64,000 nt of DNA from Variovorax sp. Root411 (GTDB lineage Bacteria > Pseudomonadota > Gammaproteobacteria > Burkholderiales > Burkholderiaceae_C): the NCBI RefSeq assembly GCF_001425205.1, contig NZ_LMDW01000012.1:542001-606000 (forward strand), read 5' to 3'. This document shows positions 1 to 8,307 of the stretch, in pieces. Under the pieces are notes generated by a model that had not been told where the DNA came from, searched no databases, and saw nothing but the letters and a program-made list of their open reading frames with translations. A program made the translations under genes and the position numbers. The first letter of the stretch is position 1, and each line of letters begins with the position of its first letter.

Positions 1-73
1 GCTTGTCGCGGTAGTAGGCGTGGTCGAACCGTGCGCCTTCGGTGTAGGGGTACATCACGCTGACTTTGATCAT
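1..73 (-). CDS. EthD domain-containing protein (N-terminal fragment)
   Basis: Only the first 24 codons lie in the window. The reading begins MIKVSVMYPYTEGARFDHAY and runs off the left edge. This opening (a short beta strand, then a YP..EGARFDH.YY..K pattern) is typical of the EthD family of small dimeric alpha/beta-barrel proteins, which often accompany degradation enzymes. The substrate cannot be judged. The gene is divergent from the downstream reductase. Confidence 0.6.
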   Translation of the reverse strand, partial: MIKVSVMYPYTEGARFDHAYYRDK

Positions 74-190
74 GCTTCGGTCTCCGGGTGTGTCGAGGTT
101 CTGGTAGGTCGCGCGCGAGCATAGAAGAAGGCTTCGGGCGGTACAAGCCGCCGAGCCGGCGCGCGGACCGGGGCCCCTAAGATCCGGTGC

Positions 191-1111
191 ATGAAAATCA
201 TCGTCTCCCTGACCGACAACCGCCCCGAACCCTGGATCGAAGGCCTGAAGGCCGAGCTGCCCGATGCGCAGATCGAGGTCTGGAAGCCCGGCGCCGCCCA
301 GGCCGACCATGCGGTGGTGTGGGCGCCGCCCCAGCAGCTGCTCGACGAGCAACCCGGGCTGCGCGGCTTGTTCAACATCGGCGCGGGCGTCGATGCGCTG
401 CTCAAGCTGAAGGTGCCGGCGCACACGCGCATCGTGCGGCTCGACGACGCGGGCATGTCGGTGCAGATGGCCGAGTACGTCTGCCACACGCTGATTCGCC
501 ACTTCCGCGAGTTCGACGCCTACGAGGCCGATGCGCGCGAGGGCAAGTGGAGCTACCGCAAGCCGAAGCTGCGGCGCGACTTCCCGGTCGGGATCATGGG
601 TCTGGGCGTGCTTGGCGAGCGCGTGGCAAAGGCGGTCGCGCAGTTCGAGTTTCCGGTGCTGGGCTGGAGCCGTTCGCCGAAGGAGATCGACGGCGTGCGC
701 GTGTTCAGCGGCGAGGCGCAGTTCGACGAGTTCCTGTCGTCCACGCGCGTGCTCGTGAACCTGCTGCCGCTGACGGAGGCGACGCGCGGCATCCTCAACC
801 GCGGCACGTTGGGCAAACTGAAACCCGAGGGTTACCTGATCAGCATCGCGCGCGGCGCGCACCTCGTGGAAGACGACCTGATCCCGATGCTCGACGCCGG
901 CCAGCTCGCGGGCGCGACGCTCGACGTGTTCCAGGTCGAGCCGCTGCCGGCGGACCATGCGTTCTGGCGGCACCCGAAGATCACCGTGACGCCGCACGGC
1001 TCGGCGCGCACGCTGCGCGAGGAGTCCATCGCCCAGATCGCCGGGAAGATCCGGGCGATGGAGCAGGGCCTGCCGATCGCCGGCGTGGTCGATCCGGCGC
1101 GCGGGTACTGA
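191..1111 (+). CDS. ghrA: Glyoxylate/hydroxypyruvate reductase A-like D-2-hydroxyacid dehydrogenase
   Basis: 306 residues, the usual length for GhrA-type enzymes, which reduce glyoxylate or hydroxypyruvate with NAD(P)H in the cytosol. A Rossmann fingerprint GLGVLGERVA lies near residue 137. The catalytic Arg is in SIARGAH near residue 220, and the catalytic His is in TPHGSA near residue 268. The C-terminal half contains the expected LDVFQVEPLP segment. A second long frame starts four bases earlier but has no family features, so this frame was chosen. The gene stands alone, 87 bases before the IclR regulator. The family is clear, but substrate preference (glyoxylate, hydroxypyruvate or another 2-oxoacid) cannot be read from the sequence. 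Confidence 0.88.
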   Translation: MKIIVSLTDNRPEPWIEGLKAELPDAQIEVWKPGAAQADHAVVWAPPQQLLDEQPGLRGLFNIGAGVDALLKLKVPAHTRIVRLDDAGMSVQMAEYVCHTLIRHFREFDAYEADAREGKWSYRKPKLRRDFPVGIMGLGVLGERVAKAVAQFEFPVLGWSRSPKEIDGVRVFSGEAQFDEFLSSTRVLVNLLPLTEATRGILNRGTLGKLKPEGYLISIARGAHLVEDDLIPMLDAGQLAGATLDVFQVEPLPADHAFWRHPKITVTPHGSARTLREESIAQIAGKIRAMEQGLPIAGVVDPARGY

Positions 1112-1183
1112 CACGCGCCACCTTCGTTCCCGTGGAAACGCGGCGCGGGCAGGGGAAACCCCGAAGCGCCGATTTTTCATAAG

Positions 1184-1201
1184 CATGAAAATATTTTCAT
1201 G
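1184..1201. promoter_or_regulatory. 18-bp perfect palindrome overlapping the IclR start codon
   Basis: CATGAAAATATTTTCATG is a perfect palindrome whose last three bases are the ATG of the IclR gene. A further half-site (TTTTTCAT) lies at about 1173-1180. No Shine-Dalgarno sequence is visible before this ATG. The placement suggests an autorepression operator and perhaps a leaderless or weakly initiated transcript. The function is inferred. Confidence 0.5.
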
Positions 1202-1948
1202 ACTGTGAAAACTGCATTCCGCGTGATCGAGATCGTCGAGCTCTTCGCTCGCGAGAAGCAGCCGCTGGCGCTGTCCGAGATGGCTCGCCTGCTCGACATG
1301 CCGGTGTCGAGTTGCCTGGGCCTGATCCGCACGCTCGAAGAGCAGGGCTACATGTACGAAACCGGCCGCCGCCAGGGCTACTACCCGACGGGCCGGCTGC
1401 TCGCGATGGCGCAGGTCATCGCCGCCCACGACCCGGTGCTCGACCGGGTGAAGGCCACGCTCGAGGAGTTGCGCGATGCGGCGCGCGAGACGGTGGTGTT
1501 CGCCAAATTCCGCGATGCGGGCCTGGTGGTGTACCTGGAGGTGCTGAGCGCGCCGCAGAGCATCCGCTACACGGCCGAGTCGGGCGAGACGCGCCCGGCG
1601 TACGCCAATTCGCTGGGCCGTGCGTTGCTTTCCACGCTCGCGCCCGATGTGCGCCGCAAGCTGCTCGACGGCATGGCGCTCACGCCGCTGACCGACGCCA
1701 CGCTCACCACCGCCGATGCCATCGAAGCCGAACTGCAGCGCTCTGCCGCGCGCGGCTGGTACGGCAACCTCGGCGAAAGCATTCCCGACCTGATTGGCCT
1801 CGCTTGGCCGCTGCGCATCGGCGGCGAGGCCTACGCGATCTCGGTCGCCGGTCCGCGCTACCGCATGGAGGCGCGCATCGAGGAGATCGCGGCGATGCTG
1901 CGCTCGGCCTGCCTCGCCATCGAACCCAAGACCGAAAGCACCCGATGA
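1199..1948 (+). CDS. IclR family transcriptional regulator
   Basis: 249 residues, the normal IclR length. An N-terminal winged helix-turn-helix (residues about 5-65; LALSEMARLLDMP then SSCLGLIRTLEEQGY) precedes an effector-binding domain (about 75-245) of the acyl/aromatic-acid sensing type. The stop overlaps the start of the cupin gene (ATGA), so the two are translationally coupled. The regulator probably controls the cupin, Bug protein, CoA-transferase and dehydrogenase genes downstream, and perhaps itself through the palindrome covering its start codon. The effector is unknown. Confidence 0.9.
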   Translation: MTVKTAFRVIEIVELFAREKQPLALSEMARLLDMPVSSCLGLIRTLEEQGYMYETGRRQGYYPTGRLLAMAQVIAAHDPVLDRVKATLEELRDAARETVVFAKFRDAGLVVYLEVLSAPQSIRYTAESGETRPAYANSLGRALLSTLAPDVRRKLLDGMALTPLTDATLTTADAIEAELQRSAARGWYGNLGESIPDLIGLAWPLRIGGEAYAISVAGPRYRMEARIEEIAAMLRSACLAIEPKTESTR

Positions 1949-2334
1949 CCGCAAGCACTCCCCGCTACTTCGTCCGCGAAGCCGACATCGCCGGCTACCA
2001 CCCGGCCAACCACACCGGCACGCTCAACAAGCGCCTGATCGGCCCCGAGACCGTGGGCGCGAAGCAGCTCGAAGTGCTGGTCGGCCACATCCAGAAGGGC
2101 AAGGGCGCGCTGCCGCACGCGCACCCGGGCATCGAGCAGGTCTGCTACATGCTCGAAGGCCGTGCAGTCGCCGAGGTGGGCGGCCAGCGGCAGGAGCTGC
2201 ACCCTGGTGACAGCTGCTTTTTTCCGGCCGACGCGATGCACACCTTCACGGTGGTGAGCGACGAGCCGGTGCGCGTGCTGGTGATCTACAGCCCGCCATA
2301 CGAGGAACTGCCGGAGCGCGTGATCCGGCCCTGA
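1945..2334 (+). CDS. Cupin domain-containing protein
   Basis: 129 residues forming one cupin_2 barrel. Motif 1 is PHAHPGIEQVCYMLEG with the metal-binding His residues and a Glu. Motif 2 is GDSCFFPADAMHTF with the last metal-ligand His. Small single-domain cupins of this kind may be metal-dependent isomerases, dioxygenases or ligand sensors. The start overlaps the IclR stop by four bases, so it is the second gene of that operon. The catalytic role is unknown. Confidence 0.85.
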   Translation: MTASTPRYFVREADIAGYHPANHTGTLNKRLIGPETVGAKQLEVLVGHIQKGKGALPHAHPGIEQVCYMLEGRAVAEVGGQRQELHPGDSCFFPADAMHTFTVVSDEPVRVLVIYSPPYEELPERVIRP

Positions 2335-2361
2335 AGCGACAACAACCCGGAGACAAACCAC

Positions 2362-3381
2362 ATGCAGACGACGAAGAACGCGACTGAAGAGAAATCGGTC
2401 GTGGTGGCCGGCCGCCGCCGTTTCATTTCCATCGGCGCCGCCGCGGGCCTGGCCGGCGCTGCGCCGTGGGCCTTTGCACAGGAGGGCTACCCGAAGCAGC
2501 CGATCCGCATCGTCGTGCCCTTCGCGGCCGGCAGCGGCACCGACGCGGTGGCGCGCATCACCGCGCAGATGCTCGGCGAGGCGCTCAAGGGCTCGGTCAT
2601 CGTCGACAACAAGGCCGGTGCCAATGGTGTGATCGGCGCCGAAGCCGTGGCCAAGGCGCCGCCCGACGGCTACACGCTCTTTATGACGACCAACACCACG
2701 CACTCGGCCAACCCGAGCCTGATGAAGTCGCTGCCCTACGACCCGGTGAAAGACTTCGCGCCCGTGAGCCGCATGGGCAACTTGCCGTTCATGCTGGTGG
2801 TGAACAACGACCTGCCCGTGAAGAGCGTGGCCGAGCTGCTGGCCTGGGGCCGCGCGCACCCCGGCAAGCTGACCTATGCGAGTGGCAACAGCACGGGCAT
2901 CGTGAGCGGCGCCACGCTGTCGCGCATGAGCGGCGTGCCTATGCTGCACGTGCCGTACAAGAGCACGCCGCCGGCCATTGCCGACCTGATCGGCGGGCAG
3001 GTGTCGATGATGGTGGTCGATCTGGCCGCGGGCCTTGCCACGGTGAAGGCCGGCAAGATGCGCGCGATTGCCGTCACCACGCAGGAGCGCACCAAGCTCT
3101 TCCCCGAGCTGCCGCCGCTGGCCGATACGCCCGAGCTGAAAGGCTTCGACATCACGTCGTGGAACGGCGTGTTCGCGCCGGCCGGTACGCCGCGCGACAT
3201 CGTGCTGAAGCTCAACAAGGCGCTGTCGGAGATGGCGAACGGCGCGGCCTTCCGCGAGCGTGTGAGCAAGCTGGGCTTCGATGCGTTCGGCAGCACGCCC
3301 GAGGAGCTGGGAGCGTTCACGGTGTCGGAGCTGGCGAAGTGGAAGAAGCTGATCCAAGCTGCGGGGATTCAGCCCGAATGA
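2362..3381 (+). CDS. Tripartite tricarboxylate transporter (Bug/TctC family) substrate-binding protein
   Basis: 339 residues. The N-terminus has a twin-arginine-like signal (GRRRFISIGAAAGLAG) and a probable cleavage site after AFA. The mature protein starts with the family signature YPKQPIRIVVPFAAGSGTD and carries VDNKAGANG and the YKSTPPAIADLIGGQV region that lines the ligand cleft. These periplasmic proteins bind organic acids, often carboxylates or aromatic acids. No TctA/TctB membrane genes are adjacent, as is common for Bug proteins in Comamonadaceae. It lies 27 bases after the cupin gene, in the same unit. Confidence 0.92.
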   Translation: MQTTKNATEEKSVVVAGRRRFISIGAAAGLAGAAPWAFAQEGYPKQPIRIVVPFAAGSGTDAVARITAQMLGEALKGSVIVDNKAGANGVIGAEAVAKAPPDGYTLFMTTNTTHSANPSLMKSLPYDPVKDFAPVSRMGNLPFMLVVNNDLPVKSVAELLAWGRAHPGKLTYASGNSTGIVSGATLSRMSGVPMLHVPYKSTPPAIADLIGGQVSMMVVDLAAGLATVKAGKMRAIAVTTQERTKLFPELPPLADTPELKGFDITSWNGVFAPAGTPRDIVLKLNKALSEMANGAAFRERVSKLGFDAFGSTPEELGAFTVSELAKWKKLIQAAGIQPE

Positions 3382-3397
3382 AGCTGCGCGCCGCGGA

Positions 3398-3566
3398 CCT
3401 CACCCTCGCCCCAACCCTCTCCCGCCAGCGGGAGAGGGGGCAAGACAAGGGCTGCATGACTCCCTCTCCCCTTGGGGAGAGGGCGGGGGTGAGGGCAAGC
3501 GGCGCATCCGTCGGGCGCTCTGCCTGCCCCCATCCCAGCCTTCCCACGGAAGGGGAAGGAGCGAAG
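3398..3566. repeat. Palindromic intergenic repeat (family also found inside uvrA)
   Basis: The gap between the Bug gene and the CoA-transferase holds GC-rich hairpins. The first arm (about 3398-3438) contains CTCTCCCGCCAGCGGGAGAG. The second arm (about 3462-3495) contains CTCTCCCCTTGGGGAGAG and runs in the opposite orientation, with CCTCACCC at the outer left end and GGGTGAGGG at the outer right end. A further hairpin (CCTTCCCACGGAAGGGGAAGG region, about 3532-3566) follows. It is a BIME/REP-like unit related to the copies at 25525-25634 and 28858-28975. Confidence 0.8.
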
Positions 3567-3574
3567 ACCAAGAC

Positions 3575-4801
3575 ATGAATTCCACAGGACCTCTCCAAGG
3601 CATCCGCATCCTCGACCTCACGGCCGTGGTGATGGGCCCCTACGCCACGCAGACGCTTGGCGACCTCGGCGCCGACGTCATCAAGGTCGAACCGCCAGGC
3701 GGCGACAACCTGCGCGCCGTCGGCCCGATGCGCCACCCCGGCATGGGCGCGATGGCGATGCACCTCAACCGCAACAAGCGCTCCATCGTGCTCGACCTCA
3801 AGCAGCCCGAGGGCCGCGAGGCCTGCCTGAAGCTCGCGGCAAGTTGCGATGCGCTGATCTACAACACCCGTCCGCAGGCGATGGCGCGGCTCGGGCTCGG
3901 CTACGACGCGGTGGCCGCGGTGAGCCCGAAGATCGTCTACCTCGGCGCTTTCGGCTATGGCGAGCAGGGGCCCTACGCCGGCAGGCCCGCGTACGACGAT
4001 CTGATCCAGGGCGCGGCAGGCGTGGCCTCGCTGTTCGCGCAGCAAAGCGGTGGCGAACCGCGCTATGCACCCGTCACGCTGGCCGACCGCGCCGTCGGCC
4101 TGCAGGCCGCCATCGCGCTGCTTGCTGCCGTGCTGCACGCGCAACGCACGGGCAAGGGCCAGGCGGTCGAGGTGCCGATGTTCGAGGCGCTCTCGCAGTT
4201 CGTCATGGGCGACCACCTCGGCGGCCACAGCTTCGAGCCGCCGCTCGGCCCCACCGGCTACGCGCGCCTGCTCGCGCCGCATCGCAAGCCCTATGCAACA
4301 TCGGACGGCCACCTCAGCGTGCTGATCTACAACGACAAGCACTGGCAGGCCTTCTTCGACCTGATCGGCCGGCCCGAGCTGCGCAGCTCACCGATGTTCG
4401 GCACGCACACCGCGCGCGCCGCGAACATCGGCGCGGTGTACGCCTTCGTCGCCGAGGCGATGGCCACGCGCACCAGCGACGAATGGTTCGCCGCACTGGC
4501 TGCCGCCGACATCCCCGTCGCACGCCTGCACAGCACCGAGAGCCTGCTCGACGACCCGCACCTGCGCGCCGTCGATTTCTATCCCGAGCTCGACCACCCG
4601 ACCGAGGGCCGCATCCGCACCCTCGCGCCGGTCGGCCGCTACAGCGCCACGCCCACCGCCATCCGCCGGCCCACGCCGCGCATCGGCGAGCAGAGCGTGG
4701 AACTGCTGCGCGAAGCGGGCTATGGCGATGAGGCCATCGCCCGCATGCTCGAGCGCGGCGTCACGCTACAACCGGCCCCACACAAGGACGACAACGAATG
4801 A
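3575..4801 (+). CDS. CaiB/BaiF family CoA-transferase
   Basis: 408 residues, the usual family III length. These enzymes move CoA between carboxylic acids through aspartyl-CoA thioester intermediates. Visible marks are GIRILDLTAVVMGPYATQTL at the start, LGADVIKVEPPGGD, the RNKRSIVLDLK segment, and the catalytic-Asp region LADRAVGLQAA near residue 170. Its stop overlaps the start of the acyl-CoA dehydrogenase (ATGA). This suggests activation of an acid to its CoA ester followed by alpha,beta-desaturation. The acid is unknown. Confidence 0.92.
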   Translation: MNSTGPLQGIRILDLTAVVMGPYATQTLGDLGADVIKVEPPGGDNLRAVGPMRHPGMGAMAMHLNRNKRSIVLDLKQPEGREACLKLAASCDALIYNTRPQAMARLGLGYDAVAAVSPKIVYLGAFGYGEQGPYAGRPAYDDLIQGAAGVASLFAQQSGGEPRYAPVTLADRAVGLQAAIALLAAVLHAQRTGKGQAVEVPMFEALSQFVMGDHLGGHSFEPPLGPTGYARLLAPHRKPYATSDGHLSVLIYNDKHWQAFFDLIGRPELRSSPMFGTHTARAANIGAVYAFVAEAMATRTSDEWFAALAAADIPVARLHSTESLLDDPHLRAVDFYPELDHPTEGRIRTLAPVGRYSATPTAIRRPTPRIGEQSVELLREAGYGDEAIARMLERGVTLQPAPHKDDNE

Positions 4802-5967
4802 ATTTCTCCCTCGACGAAGACCATCGCTCGCTGGTCGCGGCCATCGAACGCCTCTGCGAAGACTTCCCCGCCGACTACTGGCGCGACCACGACGACCGCG
4901 CCGTGTTTCCGCACGCGTTCCACCGCGCCGTGGCAGAGAGTGGCTGGCTCGGCATCGCCATGCCCGAGGCGCAGGGCGGCGCGGGGCTCGGCATCACCGA
5001 GGCCGCGCTGATGATGCGTGCCATCAGCGCCTCGGGCGCAGGCATGTCGGGCGCGTCCTCGGTGCACATGAACATCTTCGGCCTCAACCCGGTGGTGGTG
5101 TTCGGCACCGAGGCGCAACGCCAGCGCTTCCTGCCGCCGCTGATCGCGGGCACCGAGAAAGCCTGCTTCGCCGTGACCGAGCCCGACGCGGGGCTGGACA
5201 CCACCAGCCTCAAGACGCAGGCGGTGCGCCAGCCCGGAGGCAGCTACCTGCTGCACGGCCGCAAGCTCTGGATCTCGACCGCGCAGGTCGCCGACCGCAT
5301 GCTCATCCTCACGCGCACCACGCCGATCGACCAGGTGAAGAAGCCCACGCAAGGCCTCACGCTGTTCTACACGGCACTGGACCGCAGCAAGGTCGAGGTG
5401 CGCGAGATCCACAAGCTGGGCCGCGCGGCGGTCGACTCGAACATGCTCTTCATCGACGGGCTCGAAGTGCCGGAGGAAGACCGCATCGGCGAGGAAGGGC
5501 GCGGCTTCGAATACATCCTGCACGGCCTCAACCCCGAGCGCATATTGATCGCCGCGGAAGCCATCGGCATCGGCCGCGCGGCGCTGCGCATCGCCTCGCA
5601 GTACGCGCAGGAGCGCATCGTGTTCGGCCGGCCCATCGGGCAGAACCAGGGCGTGGCGCATCCGCTCGCGCGGGCCTGGGCCAATCTCGAGGCGGCCGAC
5701 CTGATGGTGTTCAAGGCCGCCACGCTGTACGACGCGGGCGAGCCCTGCGGCATCGAGGCCAATGCCGCCAAGTACCTCGCGGCCGAGGCGGCGCACGATG
5801 CCTGCCAGAACGCGATCCTCACGCTGGGCGGCATGGGCTATGCGAAGGAATACCATGTCGAGCGCCTGCTGCGCGAGAGCTACATTCCGCGCATCGCGCC
5901 GGTCAGCCCGCAGATGATCCTGAACTTCATCGCGGAGAAGGCGCTCGGGCTGCCCAAGTCGTATTGA
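4798..5967 (+). CDS. Acyl-CoA dehydrogenase
   Basis: 389 residues with the full FAD acyl-CoA dehydrogenase fold. The N-terminal helical domain is about 1-115, the middle domain includes [18 protein letters not shown] and [10 protein letters not shown], and the C-terminal domain carries the [13 protein letters not shown] motif. [17 protein letters not shown] near residue 345 is the region of the catalytic base. It is translationally coupled to the CoA-transferase upstream. The substrate is probably the acyl-CoA made by that enzyme; the electron acceptor would be ETF. Confidence 0.92.
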   Translation: MNFSLDEDHRSLVAAIERLCEDFPADYWRDHDDRAVFPHAFHRAVAESGWLGIAMPEAQGGAGLGITEAALMMRAISASGAGMSGASSVHMNIFGLNPVVVFGTEAQRQRFLPPLIAGTEKACFAVTEPDAGLDTTSLKTQAVRQPGGSYLLHGRKLWISTAQVADRMLILTRTTPIDQVKKPTQGLTLFYTALDRSKVEVREIHKLGRAAVDSNMLFIDGLEVPEEDRIGEEGRGFEYILHGLNPERILIAAEAIGIGRAALRIASQYAQERIVFGRPIGQNQGVAHPLARAWANLEAADLMVFKAATLYDAGEPCGIEANAAKYLAAEAAHDACQNAILTLGGMGYAKEYHVERLLRESYIPRIAPVSPQMILNFIAEKALGLPKSY

Positions 5968-5977
5968 TCGCCATGCC

Positions 5978-6277
5978 ATGAACAACGACATCACCGTCAC
6001 CCGCCACCTCGTCATCCGCGGCCTCGTGCAGGGCGTGGGCTACCGCTGGTCGATGGTGCAGGTCGCGCAGCGGCTCGGCGTGCACGGCTGGGTGCGCAAC
6101 CGCCGCGACGGCAGCGTGGAAGCGCTGGCGATCGGCGAGGCTGGCGCGGTCGAGGCGCTGGTCCGTTGGGCGCAGCAGGGGCCGGACAGCGCGCGCGTGG
6201 ATGCGGTCGATGCGGTGGTGGCGGACGACATGCGCGACGGGTGGGTCGACAGCTTCGCGCAGCGCGAGACGGTCTAG
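5978..6277 (+). CDS. acyP: Acylphosphatase
   Basis: 99 residues. The acylphosphatase signature is complete: [10 protein letters not shown] with the catalytic Arg, and [14 protein letters not shown] with the catalytic Asn. The enzyme hydrolyses carboxyl-phosphate bonds of acylphosphates in the cytosol. It starts 10 bases after the acyl-CoA dehydrogenase stop and is probably co-transcribed. It faces the next (minus-strand) Bug gene convergently. Confidence 0.92.
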   Translation: MNNDITVTRHLVIRGLVQGVGYRWSMVQVAQRLGVHGWVRNRRDGSVEALAIGEAGAVEALVRWAQQGPDSARVDAVDAVVADDMRDGWVDSFAQRETV

Positions 6278-6306
6278 CGCCAGCGCCCGTTCACGTATCC
6301 ACCCGC

Positions 6307-7275
6307 TCAGTCGACGCGGATGTTCTTTGCCTTCACGATGCGGCTGTAGATCTCCGCATCGCGCCGCACCGCTGCGGCCATCTCGGCCTGCGTCAGCCCC
6401 AGCGGCTCGCTGTTCAGCTCGCGGATGCGCCGGGACAGGTCGGGGTTCTTGCTGGCCTCGACCATCACGGCGTTGAAGCGCTGCTGCACCGCGGCCGGCG
6501 TCGCGGCCGGTGCCCAGATGCCGTGCCACGACGTCATCGTGAGGCCGGGCACCACCTCGGAGAGCGTGGGCACGTCGGGCATGGCGGGATGGCGGTTCGG
6601 GCCCGAATAGGCCAGTGCTTGCACGCGGCCGCTGCTGATGAGCGGGTAGCCGGTGGCGATCGGCTCCATCAGCGTGTCAACCTGGCCGCCCATCACGTCG
6701 GTCACCGGGCTCGCCCGATAAGGCACGTGCAGCATGTCGGTGCCGGTCTCTTCCTTTAGCCATTCCACGATCAGATGAGAGGGGCTGCCCGCGCCGTACG
6801 AGGCGTGCGAGATCGCGCCCGGCTTCGCCTTCGCAGCGGCCACCAGTTCCTTGACCGACTTCGCCGGGAACTTCGGGTTCGCGATCAGCACCAGCCCCTG
6901 CCGCATCGTGGTGGCGACCGGCACCAGGTCCTTCTGCGGATCGAAGGGCAGCTTGCCGTAGATGTAGGGATTGATGGTGAACGCCGTCGACAGGTTGTAG
7001 AGGAATGTGTAGCCGTCGGGCGCGGCCTTCGCTACCGTGTCGGAGGCCAGGTTGCCGGCCGTGCCCGGCTTGTTGTCGATCACCACGGGAACGCCGAGTT
7101 GTCGCGCCGCGTACTCGCCGTACAGGCGCGCGAAGATGTCCGGCGGCGTGCCGGGCGCGAAGCCCACCACGATGCGGATGGGCTTGCTGGGCCAGGCCGC
7201 GTTCTGCGCGAACGCGACGCTGCACGCGAGGCCCATGAGAAGAAGGCCGGTCAACCATTGGATTCTCGAACGCAT
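6307..7275 (-). CDS. Bug/TctC family substrate-binding protein
   Basis: 322 residues from the chosen ATG, which has CAGGAGA about seven bases upstream; a longer in-frame extension to 7350 lacks support. A signal peptide (MRSRIQWLTGLLLMGLACSVAFA) precedes the family start WPSKPIRIVVGFAPGTPPD. VIDNKPGTAGN and YRASPVTDVMGGQVDTL are visible. It is the last gene of a minus-strand unit with another Bug gene, a citryl-CoA-lyase-like gene, a dioxygenase and a CoA-transferase, so its ligand may be a carboxylate used by those enzymes. No TctA/B genes are nearby. Confidence 0.9.
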   Translation of the reverse strand: MRSRIQWLTGLLLMGLACSVAFAQNAAWPSKPIRIVVGFAPGTPPDIFARLYGEYAARQLGVPVVIDNKPGTAGNLASDTVAKAAPDGYTFLYNLSTAFTINPYIYGKLPFDPQKDLVPVATTMRQGLVLIANPKFPAKSVKELVAAAKAKPGAISHASYGAGSPSHLIVEWLKEETGTDMLHVPYRASPVTDVMGGQVDTLMEPIATGYPLISSGRVQALAYSGPNRHPAMPDVPTLSEVVPGLTMTSWHGIWAPAATPAAVQQRFNAVMVEASKNPDLSRRIRELNSEPLGLTQAEMAAAVRRDAEIYSRIVKAKNIRVD

Positions 7276-7350
7276 GAATGTCTCCTGTCGCAGGCCGTGC
7301 CCGCTTGTTTGTGTGAATCGGCTCCCTGGCCCGGTCTCTTTTTCCGCCAC

Positions 7351-8307
7351 TCAGTCGATCTGCGCACCCGAGCGCTGCACGGCCTCGCCCCACTTGGCGA
7401 TCTCCGCGCGGGCGAAGGCGTCGAGCTGGTCGGCGTTCATCTCGGTGCGCTCCACGCCCTGCAGCGCGAGCTTCTCGCGGACCTCGGGCTGGGCCAGCAC
7501 CTGGCGCGTGGCCTCGCGCAGGCGGTCGCGCTGCGCGGCGGGCATGCTGCCCGGCGCGTAGAGCATGAACCACGCGACGAGGTCGAAGTCCTTCACGCCC
7601 TGTTCCATCAGCGTGGGCACGTCGGGTGCGGCGGCGCTGCGCTTCGCGCTCGACACGCCGAGCGCGCGCAGCTTGCCCGCGCGCACCTGCGGCAGCACCG
7701 CGGCCGGGTGATAGAACATGAACTGCACGTTGCCGGCCATCAGCTCGGTCATGGCCTGCGCGCCGTCGCGGTAGGGCACGTGCATGAAGCTCTTCGACAG
7801 GCGCACGTTGAGCAGTTCGCCCGCCAGGTGGCCCGAGGTGCCGTTGCCGGCCGAGGCGAAGTTCACGTTGCCGGTGGCGCGGCCCAGGTCGGCCACGTTC
7901 TTCCAGGGCGAACCGGCGGGCACCACCAGGAGCGTGGGTGTGGCGCCCACGAAGCCCAGCGGCACGAAGTCGCGCAGCGGCTGGTAGCTCAGCCGCTTGT
8001 AGAGCGAGGGATTGATGGCGTGCGTGCCGACCGTGCCCAGCAGCAGGGTCTGGCCATCGGTGCCGGCGCGCGCGACCTGCTCGCTGCCGATGGACCCGCC
8101 CGCACCGGGCTTGTTCTCCACGATCGCGGCCACGCCCAGCTGGCGCCCCAGCGCGTCGGCCAGGATGCGGCCGACGATGTCGGTGGTGGTGCCGGCGCCG
8201 AAGGGCACCACGATCTTCAGCGGCCGCGACGACCCCTGCGAGGGCATCTGTGCCAGCGCGGCACCGGTGGCCAGCAGCGTGCTGGCGAGCAGCAGGCGGC
8301 GCCTCAT
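7351..8307 (-). CDS. Bug/TctC family substrate-binding protein
   Basis: 318 residues. A short signal peptide (MRRRLLLASTLLATGAALAQ) is followed by SRPLKIVVPFGAGTTTDIVGR, VENKPGAGGSIGSEQVARA and YRDGAQAMTELMAGNVQFM, all family hallmarks. Its start overlaps the stop of the citryl-CoA-lyase-like gene (ATGA on the minus strand), so it is co-translated with that enzyme. It is clearly diverged from the neighbouring Bug protein, which suggests a different ligand or an old duplication. Confidence 0.9.
   Translation of the reverse strand: MRRRLLLASTLLATGAALAQMPSQGSSRPLKIVVPFGAGTTTDIVGRILADALGRQLGVAAIVENKPGAGGSIGSEQVARAGTDGQTLLLGTVGTHAINPSLYKRLSYQPLRDFVPLGFVGATPTLLVVPAGSPWKNVADLGRATGNVNFASAGNGTSGHLAGELLNVRLSKSFMHVPYRDGAQAMTELMAGNVQFMFYHPAAVLPQVRAGKLRALGVSSAKRSAAAPDVPTLMEQGVKDFDLVAWFMLYAPGSMPAAQRDRLREATRQVLAQPEVREKLALQGVERTEMNADQLDAFARAEIAKWGEAVQRSGAQID

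Noticed and set aside
1858-3357. A 499-codon minus-strand frame opposite the cupin and Bug genes
   Set aside because: Antisense shadow with no domain; the plus-strand genes are well supported.
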